A DNA stretch of 64,000 nucleotides from Candidatus Latescibacterota bacterium (lineage in GTDB: Bacteria > Latescibacterota > UBA2968 > UBA8231), in contig JAJEFJ010000060.1 of the NCBI GenBank assembly GCA_022820485.1, positions 1 to 64,000 on the forward strand. Direction: 5' to 3'. Each line of letters begins with the position of its first letter. The stretch's first letter is position 1. Shown here piece after piece: positions 7,601 through 17,329 of this stretch. The notes under the pieces were generated by a model. That model was given only the letters and a program-made list of their open reading frames with translations. It did not search any database and was not told the DNA's origin. The position numbers were made by a program, and so were the translations under genes.

Positions 7601-9169
7601 ATGGCAGAGCGAACGGCCGCGCCCAACTACGGCATTGTGTACAACTGGGACGGTGCGCCCCACGGGTACAGCGAGTACCCCCAATCGCTGGCCCAATTCC
7701 TCGACAAGGTGTACGCGCCCTTAGCCGATACGCAGGTGGGAGCCTTGTGCTGGTGCGTGGGCGTCCACGAAGTGCCTTGGCCGTCGCAACAACTGGATGT
7801 GGTCGGCGCATCGACCGAGCGGTGCTACGATTCCGTGCAGACTATGCGTCACACTGAAAATATCCGCGCCTTTTTCGAGCGGGGGGACGATTTGTACGGA
7901 GCGCTGGTGCAGCGCGGGCGCGAACTGGGCATGGCGGTGCTGCCGTCGCTGCGCATGAACGACAACCACTTTTGGGATTTGCGGCCGGGCGATCTGGGCG
8001 GCTTGCAACGGTCCGAACTGACGCCAATGCGGCAGCAGCACCCCGAGTGGCTTTTGGGCGAGGACCAGGCTCCGGGCTGGGCTTCGACTTCGTGGAATAT
8101 AGCCATCCCCGAAGTGCGGGCGTACATCTTGCAGCGCGTCGTCGAAGCCTGCCGCTTGGCCGATTGGGACGGCGTCGAATTGGATTGGCAGCGGCACGCC
8201 TTTCACCTGCCAGCCGACGATGCGTACCGCTTGCGCTACGTTTTGACCGATCTCATGCAGGCCATTCGGAAGCAGACCGACCAGATCGCCGAGGAGCGGG
8301 GGCGGCCCTTTCACGTGGCCGTGCGGGTGGCCACGACCTTTGAAGCCTGCCGCCGCATTGGCTACGATGTCGAGACTTGGGTGCGGGATGGTTTGTGCGA
8401 TGTGGTTATCAGCGGCGGCAATTCGGGGACCGATCCAGGGGCTGAGGTTGAGCAATTTGTCGAGCTGTGCCGTCCCCACGACGTGCACTTCTACGCTGGT
8501 TTTGACTCGGACGGGCGACAGCAAGCGCGGCGGCTGCGGCCCCACGGGGCGTGGCGGGTGGATTGGTTTCGCGGCTTGGCGCAGGATCAGCTAGCGCGTG
8601 GAGCGGATGGGGTGTACGTGTTCAACTGGCACGGCCATGCCCAGACGCATCGACCGCTGCTCACTACTATGGGATCGGCGGAAACACTGGCTGGCCTAGA
8701 CAAAGTGTACACCGCCCTGCACCGCAGCATTGGCCCCAAGACCGGCAACCGAGTGGATGCCGAGCGCGACGATCGCCTGTACGGCGAGGTGCCGGTGACG
8801 CTGTATCCTACGCTAACGGACTGTGGGCCGATTTTCCACGTCCGCGTCGGCGACGAGGTCGAGACCGAGGATCAGTTAGCCGCCGCCGAGTTGCAGATCG
8901 AAATGGCCCACTGGTCGCCCGCCGATCAGATCGAAGTGACGTTAGACGGGGTCGCGTTGCCAGTTCCAGTAGTGCGCGATACCGCAGCCGAAGATGCGGC
9001 CAATCCGAGCGATGTATCGGAAAACGCTTGGCTCTGTTGGCGCTTGACCGCAGCCCAAGTGAAGCGCGGCATCCACCAAGTCCGACTGCGCTTGCTGGAG
9101 CGAGATGCGCGGCTGCGGGTGTCCTTGCGGGTCGAGCAGGTGGAAATCTATTTGCAGTACCTCCGATAG
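7601..9169 (+). CDS. TIM-barrel glycoside-hydrolase-like protein, paralog 1
   Basis: The 522-residue protein resembles GH10-like TIM-barrel hydrolases. It has acidic strand ends such as WDGVELDWQRH (about residue 185), WVRDGLCDVVISGG and GADGVYVFNWHGH, followed by a C-terminal all-beta domain (about 390-522) ending in LLERDARLRVSL. The same two-part layout and closing motif occur at 17330-18901 and 46928-48505, so this is the most divergent member of a three-gene family in the window. ATG 7601 is chosen because GGAGG lies six bases upstream; an upstream ATG at 7556 has none. No signal peptide is evident. Substrate and catalytic residues are uncertain. Confidence 0.72.
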   Translation: MAERTAAPNYGIVYNWDGAPHGYSEYPQSLAQFLDKVYAPLADTQVGALCWCVGVHEVPWPSQQLDVVGASTERCYDSVQTMRHTENIRAFFERGDDLYGALVQRGRELGMAVLPSLRMNDNHFWDLRPGDLGGLQRSELTPMRQQHPEWLLGEDQAPGWASTSWNIAIPEVRAYILQRVVEACRLADWDGVELDWQRHAFHLPADDAYRLRYVLTDLMQAIRKQTDQIAEERGRPFHVAVRVATTFEACRRIGYDVETWVRDGLCDVVISGGNSGTDPGAEVEQFVELCRPHDVHFYAGFDSDGRQQARRLRPHGAWRVDWFRGLAQDQLARGADGVYVFNWHGHAQTHRPLLTTMGSAETLAGLDKVYTALHRSIGPKTGNRVDAERDDRLYGEVPVTLYPTLTDCGPIFHVRVGDEVETEDQLAAAELQIEMAHWSPADQIEVTLDGVALPVPVVRDTAAEDAANPSDVSENAWLCWRLTAAQVKRGIHQVRLRLLERDARLRVSLRVEQVEIYLQYLR

Positions 9170-9187
9170 TCTTCGCTTTCATATATT

Positions 9188-9385
9188 ATGTCCATGGAAT
9201 TCGAATGGGATAAAAACAAAGCAGAAGCTAATCTGTCGAAACACCGGGTCTCATTTGACGAAAGGAAAGAGAAAGTTATGAACAAGGCTGAGACTGAGAT
9301 GGACGACGACCTGCGTTCGGAGTACGATCTGAAGGGTTTGCGGGTGAGAAAGGTCGGTCCTAAACGGGAGAACTTCAGGGGATAG
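9188..9385 (+). pseudogene. BrnT toxin / antitoxin remnant, internally fused
   Basis: The frame begins like a BrnT-family toxin (EFEWDKNKAEANLSKHRVSF) and, after only about 25 residues, continues as MNKAETEMDDDLRSEYDLKG, which resembles the N-terminus of the partner antitoxin. A normal BrnT is about 90 residues and its antitoxin another 70-100. The likely history is deletion of the middle of a two-gene toxin-antitoxin module, leaving a 65-residue fusion that ends at RENFRG. It may still be translated from ATG 9188 but should have no toxin activity. It sits directly before the efflux operon. Confidence 0.6.
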
Positions 9386-9393
9386 ACCTCTTG

Positions 9394-11745
9394 ATGCTAA
9401 GAATAGCTATATCCGTCGTCCTGTTCATGGGCCAAGCGCTGCCAGCGCACGCCCAAATTGAAAAGAGCGACCTCCACATCGGCCTATTGCTCGATTTTAG
9501 GGTCGAGGCAACCAATGCCGATAGCAACCTAGTCCTCCTGCAGGAGGAGATTCACAAGGTGCTAGGGGTCGATACGTCGGTCCATTTTTTCCCCGAACAC
9601 CTGCGTTTTGCCGCCCAGTACGAAGATTATCTAGCCCTAGCCAACGACCCGGCGGTCGATCTAATTATTGCCGCCGGGCCGGCCAGCGCCGCGATGCTGG
9701 CCACCCAAGGCAACCTGCCCAAGCCGACGATCGCCGTGGGGATACTGGACGTGGAATTACAGCAGATGCCCCTCGTCGAGCCCGGCGTCTCCGGGGTGCA
9801 GAATTTTACCTACCTGCTCAGCAGTCACTCGATCCAAAAGGAGTGGGACGCCTTCTATCGCATCCATCCTTTTGCCCATCTGGCCGTCATCCTCAGTGCA
9901 AACCTGCAAGGCAAGCTGGATTTTGAGCGCTTCTTCGACCGCCTTGCCGCGCCGTACGGCAGCGAGGTGGAGTTGGTCTTTTGGGAGCCGGAAGGGCCGC
10001 TCCCGGTGCTGAGCGACGCGGTTGACGCGGTCTATTTGGCGACGGCCTTTGAGCGTCCACCCGAGGAGGTCTCCTTGCTGGCCGAGGCCCTCGCCGAGCG
10101 CAAGCTGCCTTCCTTTGCCATGAGCCGACATTATGTGGATGCGGGAATGATGGCCTGTATCGGCGACGAGAACAGCCGCGACCAGATTTTTCGCAACCTA
10201 GCCCTAATCGTCGAGGGAGTTGCGCTGGGGGAGGAATTGGCGGCGATGCCCGTGCAGCGCAATTTTGACGCGCAATGGGTGCTGAATGCCGCAACCGTCC
10301 GGCGGATCGGTTTCGACCTCTCGTTTGAAACGCTGTTTTCCGCCCGCTTCCTCAAGGCCGACGAACCCACTAGCGATCGACGCTTGAGCTTGCCGGAAAT
10401 CATCGCCGAAGGCTTGCAGAGCAACCTCGACCTGCGCATCGAAAAGCGCAACGTCGAGTTGGCCAGCCAAAATACGCGCCAAGCCAAATCGTCCCTCCTG
10501 CCCACCGTAGAGACCTCGACCACCCTGTTGCAGGTGGATCCAAATGCCGCCGAGCGCACTTTCGGTCAACAGCCCGAGCGCACTGGCGTGGGCACTGGGA
10601 CCGTGCAGCAGGTCCTGTTTTCCGAGCCGGTTTTGGCCAATGTCAAAATCCAGCAGTACTTGGCCGAGGCCGCCCGCCATCGCACCGATCTGGTCGCACT
10701 CGACGTGGTGCTAAACTTGTCAACGGCTTATTTCGACATCCTGCTGGCCAAAACCGGAGGGCGCATCCAAGATGAAAATCTCGATGCTTCGCGCCGCAAT
10801 CTGAAGATCGCCCGCACCCGCAATGCCGTTGGCTATGCTGGCGTCGCCGACGTATTCCGCTGGGAAAGCGAAGTGGCCCGCGCCACCCAAGCCTCGATTG
10901 AGGCTTTCAACGGCCTCTATCTGGCCAAAGTGCAACTCAACCGCTTGCTCAACCGGGCGAATATCGGCGAGGAGTTTGAAGTGGAGGACGTCCAGCTTTC
11001 CGACGAACTCTTTAGCCGTTTTGACCCGGCCCGCCTCGGGTCTCTGATCGACCGCGCCGGCGATGTGGAGATTCTGACCGACTTTCTCGTCGCCGAGGCC
11101 CTGCAAAACATGCCTTCGCTCAAGCAGTTAAAAGCGAATATGAAAGCCGCCAAACGCCAGCAGCAGATGAACCGCCGGCGCTACTACCTGCCTACGGTGG
11201 CCCTGCGCGGGCAGGCCGACTACACTTTCTGGCGCACTGGCAAGGGAATGCCACCGGCCTCCTCCGATCCGCTCGACGGCACTTGGAACTTGGCCCTCCA
11301 CTTCACTTATCCGCTCTTTCAGGGCAATCAGCGCCAGATCGCCATCGACCAGACCGCGATCCAGCAGCAGCAACTCCGCCTCCAAGAGGAGAGCTTGCGC
11401 CAGCAACTCACCCAAGCCGTCCGCGTGCGGGCAACCAACTTGGTGTCCAAGCGCACCAACATACACTTTGCCGCAGTGGCGGCTACCAGCGCACAAAAGA
11501 ACTTTGTCTTGGTGCAGGACGCCTATCAAAAGGGCCAACTGGCAATCACCCAATTAGTGGATGCCCAACGCGCCGCCCTTGCCGCTCGCCAAGCCGAGGC
11601 CGGAGCCGTTTACGAATACTTGGTCAGCCATTTGCAGCTAGAAAACAGCATCGGAGCCTACACCATGCTCATGACTTCAGAACAGCAGGAGGCTTTCGCC
11701 GGGCGCTTGACGGATTTCTTCTCGACAAGAAAAAACGCGCCATGA
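9394..11745 (+). CDS. TolC-family outer-membrane protein with N-terminal periplasmic-binding domain
   Basis: This 783-residue protein starts with a signal peptide ending in AHAQ (about residues 1-20). Residues about 25-320 resemble the ABC-type substrate-binding family (IGLLLDF opening, LIIAAGPASAAML, two-lobe pattern). Residues about 345-770 are a TolC-type outer-membrane efflux channel: two similar helical halves, LSLPEIIAEGLQSN, YPLFQGNQR and long Gln-rich coiled coils. TolC proteins are usually 420-500 residues, so the extra 300-residue binding domain is unusual. ATG 9394 is preferred over TTG 9391. It overlaps the adaptor gene by ATGA at 11742-11745. It likely forms the exit duct of the pump encoded downstream. 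Confidence 0.85.
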   Translation: MLRIAISVVLFMGQALPAHAQIEKSDLHIGLLLDFRVEATNADSNLVLLQEEIHKVLGVDTSVHFFPEHLRFAAQYEDYLALANDPAVDLIIAAGPASAAMLATQGNLPKPTIAVGILDVELQQMPLVEPGVSGVQNFTYLLSSHSIQKEWDAFYRIHPFAHLAVILSANLQGKLDFERFFDRLAAPYGSEVELVFWEPEGPLPVLSDAVDAVYLATAFERPPEEVSLLAEALAERKLPSFAMSRHYVDAGMMACIGDENSRDQIFRNLALIVEGVALGEELAAMPVQRNFDAQWVLNAATVRRIGFDLSFETLFSARFLKADEPTSDRRLSLPEIIAEGLQSNLDLRIEKRNVELASQNTRQAKSSLLPTVETSTTLLQVDPNAAERTFGQQPERTGVGTGTVQQVLFSEPVLANVKIQQYLAEAARHRTDLVALDVVLNLSTAYFDILLAKTGGRIQDENLDASRRNLKIARTRNAVGYAGVADVFRWESEVARATQASIEAFNGLYLAKVQLNRLLNRANIGEEFEVEDVQLSDELFSRFDPARLGSLIDRAGDVEILTDFLVAEALQNMPSLKQLKANMKAAKRQQQMNRRRYYLPTVALRGQADYTFWRTGKGMPPASSDPLDGTWNLALHFTYPLFQGNQRQIAIDQTAIQQQQLRLQEESLRQQLTQAVRVRATNLVSKRTNIHFAAVAATSAQKNFVLVQDAYQKGQLAITQLVDAQRAALAARQAEAGAVYEYLVSHLQLENSIGAYTMLMTSEQQEAFAGRLTDFFSTRKNAP

Positions 11746-12851
11746 AGCGAGGTATCATGCCAAAGCGAAATTTCGCAGCTATTGGGATTCATCTATTGGC
11801 GCTGGGCCTATGGATTGGCTGCGGCGGCGAATCGGAAGTCGCCCCACCTGCCATCCGCCCGGTAAAATACGCCGAAGTCCATCCCGCCAGCGCCGTCCAG
11901 AGCCAGCGTTTTGCTGGCACGGCCAAAGCTGGCATCGAAGCCAAGCTCAGCTTCAGAACGGGCGGGCTTATCGAATCAATCGGCGTAAAGGTCGGCGACC
12001 CCGTCGCAGCGGGCCAGCGCCTTGCCACACTCGACAACCGGGATGCGATCCTCGCGCATCAACGGGCCAAGGCCGCCCTAGAAAACGCCCAAGTGCAAAA
12101 GGCCAATGCCCAGTCCATGCTCATTCGCGTGCGGCAGCTCTACCAAGCCAACAACGTCTCCCTCGCCGAGTACGAACAGGCCAAAAATGGCCTTGCCTCG
12201 GCCACATCCAGTTACGAATCAGCGCAAAAGAGTTTGGACTTGCAGGAGCGCCAGCTAGGCTACAATGCGATATACGCCCCGGTCGCCGGTGTCGTCACCG
12301 CGGTCCACAACGAGGTCAATGAAGTGATTCCAGCCGGTGCGCCCTTGGTGGAATTGAGCGCGGGCGAGGACATCGAAATGGAGGTAGGGGTGCCCGAAGG
12401 GTATATCGCCCAAATCCAGACTGGACAGCCAGTGCGCGTGCGTTTTTCCGCTCTGCCCGGCCTAGATTTTGCCGCGCAAGTGCGCGAGATCGCCTACGCG
12501 CTCGACGCTTCCAGCACGTATCCGGTCATTGTGCGCCTCGACGACCCTGCTCCGTCTATCCGGCCCGGCATGGCTGGCGAAGTGGAATTTCGCTTTGGCA
12601 CTGGGGGGCCATCGGATCCGCTGGTGGTGCCGGTCAAGGCGGTCGGGGAAGACGCCAAGGGCCAATACGTCTTTGTCGTAGAGGCGATTGACAAGGGCTT
12701 GGGGACGGTCCACCGCCGGCCGATCCGCATCGGCCAACTGTTGGCGGACGGTTTTGTCGTGGAAGAAGGGCTAGCCGACCGAGAATTAGTCGCTACCGCC
12801 GGCCTCCGATCGCTCTTGGACGGGATGACCGTGCGCCTTTTGGCCGAGTGA
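11742..12851 (+). CDS. RND efflux periplasmic adaptor (MFP), lipoprotein
   Basis: The 369-residue product is a membrane-fusion protein of a tripartite RND pump. It has a lipoprotein signal with lipobox LWIGC (Cys about residue 26), then the usual order: biotinyl-lipoyl half, long alpha hairpin (QLYQANNVSLAEYEQA), second lipoyl half (YAPVAGVVTAV), beta barrel and membrane-proximal domain. It bridges the inner-membrane transporter and TolC in the periplasm. The start ATG at 11742 overlaps the TolC stop; ATG 11757 is an alternative. The transporter gene follows after six bases. The upstream open frame from 11283 is a shadow of the TolC gene. Confidence 0.9.
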   Translation: MKRGIMPKRNFAAIGIHLLALGLWIGCGGESEVAPPAIRPVKYAEVHPASAVQSQRFAGTAKAGIEAKLSFRTGGLIESIGVKVGDPVAAGQRLATLDNRDAILAHQRAKAALENAQVQKANAQSMLIRVRQLYQANNVSLAEYEQAKNGLASATSSYESAQKSLDLQERQLGYNAIYAPVAGVVTAVHNEVNEVIPAGAPLVELSAGEDIEMEVGVPEGYIAQIQTGQPVRVRFSALPGLDFAAQVREIAYALDASSTYPVIVRLDDPAPSIRPGMAGEVEFRFGTGGPSDPLVVPVKAVGEDAKGQYVFVVEAIDKGLGTVHRRPIRIGQLLADGFVVEEGLADRELVATAGLRSLLDGMTVRLLAE

Positions 12852-12857
12852 GACCCT

Positions 12858-15800
12858 ATGAACCTCACCCAAATCGCCCTAGAAAATAACCGCGTCACCA
12901 TCGTGGTCTTGCTCGTCGTCGTGCTGTTGGGCTTGGTCGGCTATCAGACCATGCCGCGCGACAGTATGCCCCCGTACACCGTCCGCGTCGCTTCGGTGGT
13001 GACGGGCTTTTCCGGTGCGGGTCCCGAGCGGGTCGAAGCCCTGATTACCAGCAAAATCGAAGAAGTCGCGCAAGAATTGCCCGAGCTGAAAACCGTCACC
13101 AGCGAGTCGCGCACTGGTCTGTCGATAGTTTCAGTCGAACTCAAGCAGGAAGTCCCGCCGGACGCACTCCAAGCGGTATGGGACCGATTGCGCCGCAAAA
13201 TCGACACCATTCGCTCGGACTTGCCCGAAGGCATCTACGGCCCGGAGGTCAAGGACGATGGGCTCGGAGTGGTGTACGGCATTGCAATCGGCCTGACCGG
13301 GGATGGTTTCACTTTTGCCGAACTCGAGACCTATGCCAAAGACCTGCGCGACGACCTGATCAAGCTGCCCGACGCGTCCGAAGTGAAAATAAGCGGCATC
13401 CAAAAGGAACGGATCTACCTACAATTCAACGACGCTCGGCTGGCCGAACTGGGCCTTTCAGCGCAAAAGATCAAAAACAGCATCGCCAGTACCAACATCG
13501 TCTTTTCCGGCGGCGAGGTCAGCCTAGAGGATGAACGCTTAGTGCTCGAACCGACCGGCAGCTACGCCGACCTAGGCGATCTGGGGAGGACGTTGATCGC
13601 GGTGGGCAAGGGCGGTAGCGTGTACCTCGGCGATATAACCCGCATCGTGCGGGACTACGAAACGCCCCAACAGCGCCTAGTCAAAATCAACGGTCAGCCG
13701 GGGCTGGCGCTTTCGGTGGCGCTCAGCGAAGGAGCCAACATCATCAAGTTGGGTACGGAAATCGACCAACTAGTCGCCCTCCATCAAGCGCGGCTGCCGC
13801 TGGGCATAACCTTCAACAGAGTGGCCTCCCAAGATTTCGAGGTAGAAAAATCGGTTGCCGATTTCACCGGCAATCTCCTGCAAAGCGTCGCTATCGTGCT
13901 GTTGTCCATGCTGCTCTTTTTAGGACTGCGCACTGGCTTGGTGGTGGCCAGCCTCATTCCCATGACCATTGTCGCGACCCTTTTTACTATGGGCCTGCTC
14001 GATATTGGTCTCAACCAAGTGTCGCTGGCGGCGTTGATTATGGCGCTGGGCATGTTGGTGGATAATGCCATCGTGGTGTCCGAAGCGATTGTGGTCAAAA
14101 TGGAAAAGGGCACCGCTGCCAAAGAAGCCGCCATCGAATCGGCTCAGGAGCTGGCCGTGCCGCTGCTGGTCTCTTCGCTGACCACTTCAGCCGCCTTTTT
14201 GTCCTTCTTTCTCGCCGAATCTACCATGGGCGAGATCGTGGGGCCGCTTTTCAGTGTGATCTCCATCTCCTTGCTCTCTTCTTGGTTGCTCTCCCTGACG
14301 ATGGTCGCGTTGTTGGCGGTTTTCTTCATCCGGGTGAAACGGCAAGAATCCTCGTCCGAGCAAAGCACTTTTATCGATCGCTGCAACGGCTATTACAAGG
14401 GGTTGCTCCTCAAGGCCCTAGCGCGGCCCTTTTCATTCTCGGCGATCATCGTCGGCTTATTTGTCTCGTCGCTTTTCGGCTTTGGTTTCTTGCCGTTTAT
14501 CTTCTTTCCCGACAGCGAGCGCAACCTAGTAACGGTCGATCTGAATTTGCCTTTGGGCACCAAAATTGAGACCACCACCGCCCGGGTGGAGCAGCTCGAA
14601 GCGTATATCGCAGATAGCCTCTTGGTGAGCGAAAATCGCCAACGCGGGGTAACAGACTGGGCGACCTTTATCGGCGAGGGGCCACCCTCTTACGACTTAG
14701 GTTATCAGCCGGGTGAAGCCAATGCGGGGTATGCTCACATGTTGATCAACACCCGTTCGGGCGACGATAACCAATGGGTAATTGACCGCCTAGACGCCTT
14801 TTGCTTTCGCTCCTTTCCAGACGCCGAGATACGGGTTTCGCGGTTGGCCGGGGGCGGCGGGGGCGGTGCGGATGTGGCGGTGCGGATAACCGGGCCAGAC
14901 CCCAATGAACTGTTCGGCCTCGCCGAGCGCATCAAGCAACAACTCAGCAAAATACCCAGTGCGCAGAATATCGGCGACGATTGGGGGCCAAAAATCAAAA
15001 AAATCGCCGTTGCCATCGATCAAGCCAAGACCCGCAACGCCGGCCTGACCAATCAGGATATCGCCCTTTCGTTGCAGACGGCGCTCACCGGGTTCAATAC
15101 GGGTGCTTTCCGCGAGGGCGACCAAAGTATCCCCATTGTCCTGCGCCATGAAAGCAGTCAGGATGTCGATGTGCGCCAGCTAGAGAGCATCAACATCTAC
15201 GCCCAAGGGTCGGGCAAAAATGTGCCCTTGGGACAAGTGGCGCAGATTGTGCCTCAGTGGCAACTCGCCAAGATCAAACGGCGCGACCTGTACCGCACCT
15301 TGACCGTGACCTGCGACGCCAAAAGCGGTTTTACGGCGCAGGATATCACCGACGAGTTCATCCCTTGGCTCGAAGAAGACAGCAAATTTTGGCAGCAGGG
15401 CTATCGCTACGAGTTGGGCGGCGAGTCCGAGCAGAGCGCCGAGTCCATGGGCGCGGTCCTCGCTAAGCTGCCGCTGTCCGGCTTTATCATTCTGGCGCTG
15501 TTGATTGTTCAGTTCAACTCCTTCCGCAAGACCTTTATCGTGCTGAGCACCATTCCGCTCGGCCTGATCGGGGTCATCGTCGGGTTGCTGATTTTCCGCT
15601 CGTTTTTTGGTTTTTTCGCCTTCCTCGGCTTGATCGCGCTGGTTGGTATTGTCATCAACAACGCGATCGTGCTAATAGATCGCATACAAATCGAATTGAA
15701 CCAATCTGGGCGGGCGTCTGTTGAGGCGATCGTCGCCGCGGCGCAGCAGCGTTTTCGCCCCATATTGCTGACCACCTGCACGACGACGTTGGGGCTTATT

Positions 15801-15935
15801 CCCCTCTATTTGGGCGGTGGATTGATGTGGGAGCCGATGGCGGTGGCCATTATGGCGGGCTTGCTTTTTGCCACGGTGATCACCTTGCTTTTTGTGCCGG
15901 TGCTCTACAAAATTCTCTTTGCAGTCGAGGACTGA
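12858..15935 (+). CDS. RND-family efflux permease
   Basis: This 1025-residue inner-membrane transporter has the RND length and duplicated layout: a transmembrane helix at the N-terminus (about 11-30), a porter domain, a block of six helices around residues 335-560, a second porter domain, and a last six-helix block from about 870. The TM4 motif is LGMLVDNAIVVSEAI, holding one of the two Asp residues of the proton relay (VDN rather than VDD), as in many HAE-like pumps. It forms a tripartite export system with the two preceding genes. The substrate is unknown; no repressor gene is adjacent. The start is ATG 12858, six bases after the adaptor stop. Confidence 0.93.
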   Translation: MNLTQIALENNRVTIVVLLVVVLLGLVGYQTMPRDSMPPYTVRVASVVTGFSGAGPERVEALITSKIEEVAQELPELKTVTSESRTGLSIVSVELKQEVPPDALQAVWDRLRRKIDTIRSDLPEGIYGPEVKDDGLGVVYGIAIGLTGDGFTFAELETYAKDLRDDLIKLPDASEVKISGIQKERIYLQFNDARLAELGLSAQKIKNSIASTNIVFSGGEVSLEDERLVLEPTGSYADLGDLGRTLIAVGKGGSVYLGDITRIVRDYETPQQRLVKINGQPGLALSVALSEGANIIKLGTEIDQLVALHQARLPLGITFNRVASQDFEVEKSVADFTGNLLQSVAIVLLSMLLFLGLRTGLVVASLIPMTIVATLFTMGLLDIGLNQVSLAALIMALGMLVDNAIVVSEAIVVKMEKGTAAKEAAIESAQELAVPLLVSSLTTSAAFLSFFLAESTMGEIVGPLFSVISISLLSSWLLSLTMVALLAVFFIRVKRQESSSEQSTFIDRCNGYYKGLLLKALARPFSFSAIIVGLFVSSLFGFGFLPFIFFPDSERNLVTVDLNLPLGTKIETTTARVEQLEAYIADSLLVSENRQRGVTDWATFIGEGPPSYDLGYQPGEANAGYAHMLINTRSGDDNQWVIDRLDAFCFRSFPDAEIRVSRLAGGGGGGADVAVRITGPDPNELFGLAERIKQQLSKIPSAQNIGDDWGPKIKKIAVAIDQAKTRNAGLTNQDIALSLQTALTGFNTGAFREGDQSIPIVLRHESSQDVDVRQLESINIYAQGSGKNVPLGQVAQIVPQWQLAKIKRRDLYRTLTVTCDAKSGFTAQDITDEFIPWLEEDSKFWQQGYRYELGGESEQSAESMGAVLAKLPLSGFIILALLIVQFNSFRKTFIVLSTIPLGLIGVIVGLLIFRSFFGFFAFLGLIALVGIVINNAIVLIDRIQIELNQSGRASVEAIVAAAQQRFRPILLTTCTTTLGLIPLYLGGGLMWEPMAVAIMAGLLFATVITLLFVPVLYKILFAVED

Positions 15936-15971
15936 TCGGCGGTTTTTAACGACCAACCCATAGGAGGCGTC

Positions 15972-17225
15972 GTGAAAGTTACTGAGATAGAAGTCCACGA
16001 AATCAGCCTAGAGTACCAAGACTGGATCGCCTATCCGGTCAGCCACTACCAAGGCGTGACTCGGCGCACAGTGTACGTGGCCCACACCGATACCGGCCTG
16101 ATCGGCCTCGGCGAGAGCGGCCGCACCGAGCCGCAGGAAGTAATCGACCAGTATGTGGGCAGCAATCCCTTCGAATGGATGGGCGACGAAGTCTCCATCG
16201 GGCTAGGCACGGCCATGTACGATTTGATGGGCCAAGCCGCAGGCGTGCCGGTGTACAAGCTCTTCGGGCAGAAGTACCGCTCGTGGGTGCCGGTGGGTAG
16301 TTGGACCGTGTCGAGCGCCCCCAGCCACATGGCCGAGGCCGTGGAGAACTACGCCGCCCAAGGTTACACTTGGCTCAAATTCCACCTGTCGCCCTTTGAG
16401 AACGTCTTTGACCAGACTGAGGCCATGCAGGCCGTGGCTCCGCCTGGATTCAAGATCCACTACGATTTCACCGGCGGCGGCACTGATGACTACATGCCGG
16501 ATCTGCTGGCTAGGTTGGCCCAATATCCCATCGCCGGCTGCTTTGAAGACTCGATCAATGCCGGCGACACCTTGGCGTCGATTGATTTGCGCCGGCGCAT
16601 TCCCCTGCCCATCGTGCGCCATCAAGCGCCGCTGGACGCTACGTACGAGGTGCTGATGGGGGCGGGAGATGTGTACATGCGCGGCCACCAGAAATTTGGC
16701 GATGCGATTCGCGCCGCCGGTCTGTTCGCCGCTGGCAATATACCGTTCATGCTGCAAAACGTGGGCGGGACGATCACCCGGGCCATGGTCTGCCACATGA
16801 TGGCGACCTTTCCCTCGGCCACCTTCCACTTTATCGACAGCAGCGAAATTCTCAAAGACGAGGTGGTGCGCGAGCGTCTAGAGCCGATCAATGGACTCAT
16901 TCGGGTGCCGGAAAAGCCGGGATTGGGTTTGACCTTGGACCGCGACGAGTTGGAGCGGCTAGCGAGCCGGGAATTGCCACCCATTAAGCCGTGGATCGTC
17001 AAATCGCAATTCGCCAATGGGACGCGGATGTACAACAGATACGACCCCCTGACAACGCGCCATTTTCTGATCCGGCCCGACTGGACCCGGGGCGGGATGC
17101 CCCACAGCTACGCCGCGCCCATTGAGACCGAATACTGGGATGACGACGGCACGCCTGAATTTACCCAGATGATGGCGCGGTTGGTGGAGGAGGGGACGGT
17201 GTTGGAGCCTCCGAGTTCCGTATGA
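15972..17225 (+). CDS. Mandelate racemase/muconate lactonizing enzyme-type protein
   Basis: The 417-residue protein belongs to the enolase superfamily, MR/MLE group, which abstracts a proton next to a carboxylate, often as an acid-sugar dehydratase. The capping N-terminal domain is followed by the barrel. Metal ligand candidates are Asp in HYDFTGG and Glu in GCFEDSI. The first strand reads WLKFHLS, so the second Lys of the KxK motif is replaced by His, which argues against a standard mandelate racemase. GTG 15972 follows TAGGAGG at 15961-15967. It starts 36 bases after the RND gene but is metabolic, so co-transcription is uncertain. Confidence 0.85.
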   Translation: MKVTEIEVHEISLEYQDWIAYPVSHYQGVTRRTVYVAHTDTGLIGLGESGRTEPQEVIDQYVGSNPFEWMGDEVSIGLGTAMYDLMGQAAGVPVYKLFGQKYRSWVPVGSWTVSSAPSHMAEAVENYAAQGYTWLKFHLSPFENVFDQTEAMQAVAPPGFKIHYDFTGGGTDDYMPDLLARLAQYPIAGCFEDSINAGDTLASIDLRRRIPLPIVRHQAPLDATYEVLMGAGDVYMRGHQKFGDAIRAAGLFAAGNIPFMLQNVGGTITRAMVCHMMATFPSATFHFIDSSEILKDEVVRERLEPINGLIRVPEKPGLGLTLDRDELERLASRELPPIKPWIVKSQFANGTRMYNRYDPLTTRHFLIRPDWTRGGMPHSYAAPIETEYWDDDGTPEFTQMMARLVEEGTVLEPPSSV

Positions 17226-17275
17226 CGGGTAGGAGGGCAGACTGATCACAACTCTGAATACGTCATCTTATGTAG

Positions 17276-17296
17276 GGGCGACCCTTGTGGTCGCCC
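17276..17296. repeat. Dispersed GGGCGACC hairpin, second copy
   Basis: The perfect inverted repeat GGGCGACC-CTTGT-GGTCGCCC, preceded by TGTAG, matches the copy at 37-57 base for base. It lies between convergent genes (ends at 17225 and 17330), a place where it could act as a two-way transcription stop, though no T-run follows. It is not expanded into a tandem array here. Confidence 0.85.
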
Positions 17297-17329
17297 GTTG
17301 ACGTATTAGCGGACTAGTGGCCCCATTCA

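Noticed and set aside
11283..11741. Longer N-terminus for the RND adaptor
   Set aside because: It runs antiphase inside the TolC coding region; the lipoprotein signal begins at ATG 11742.
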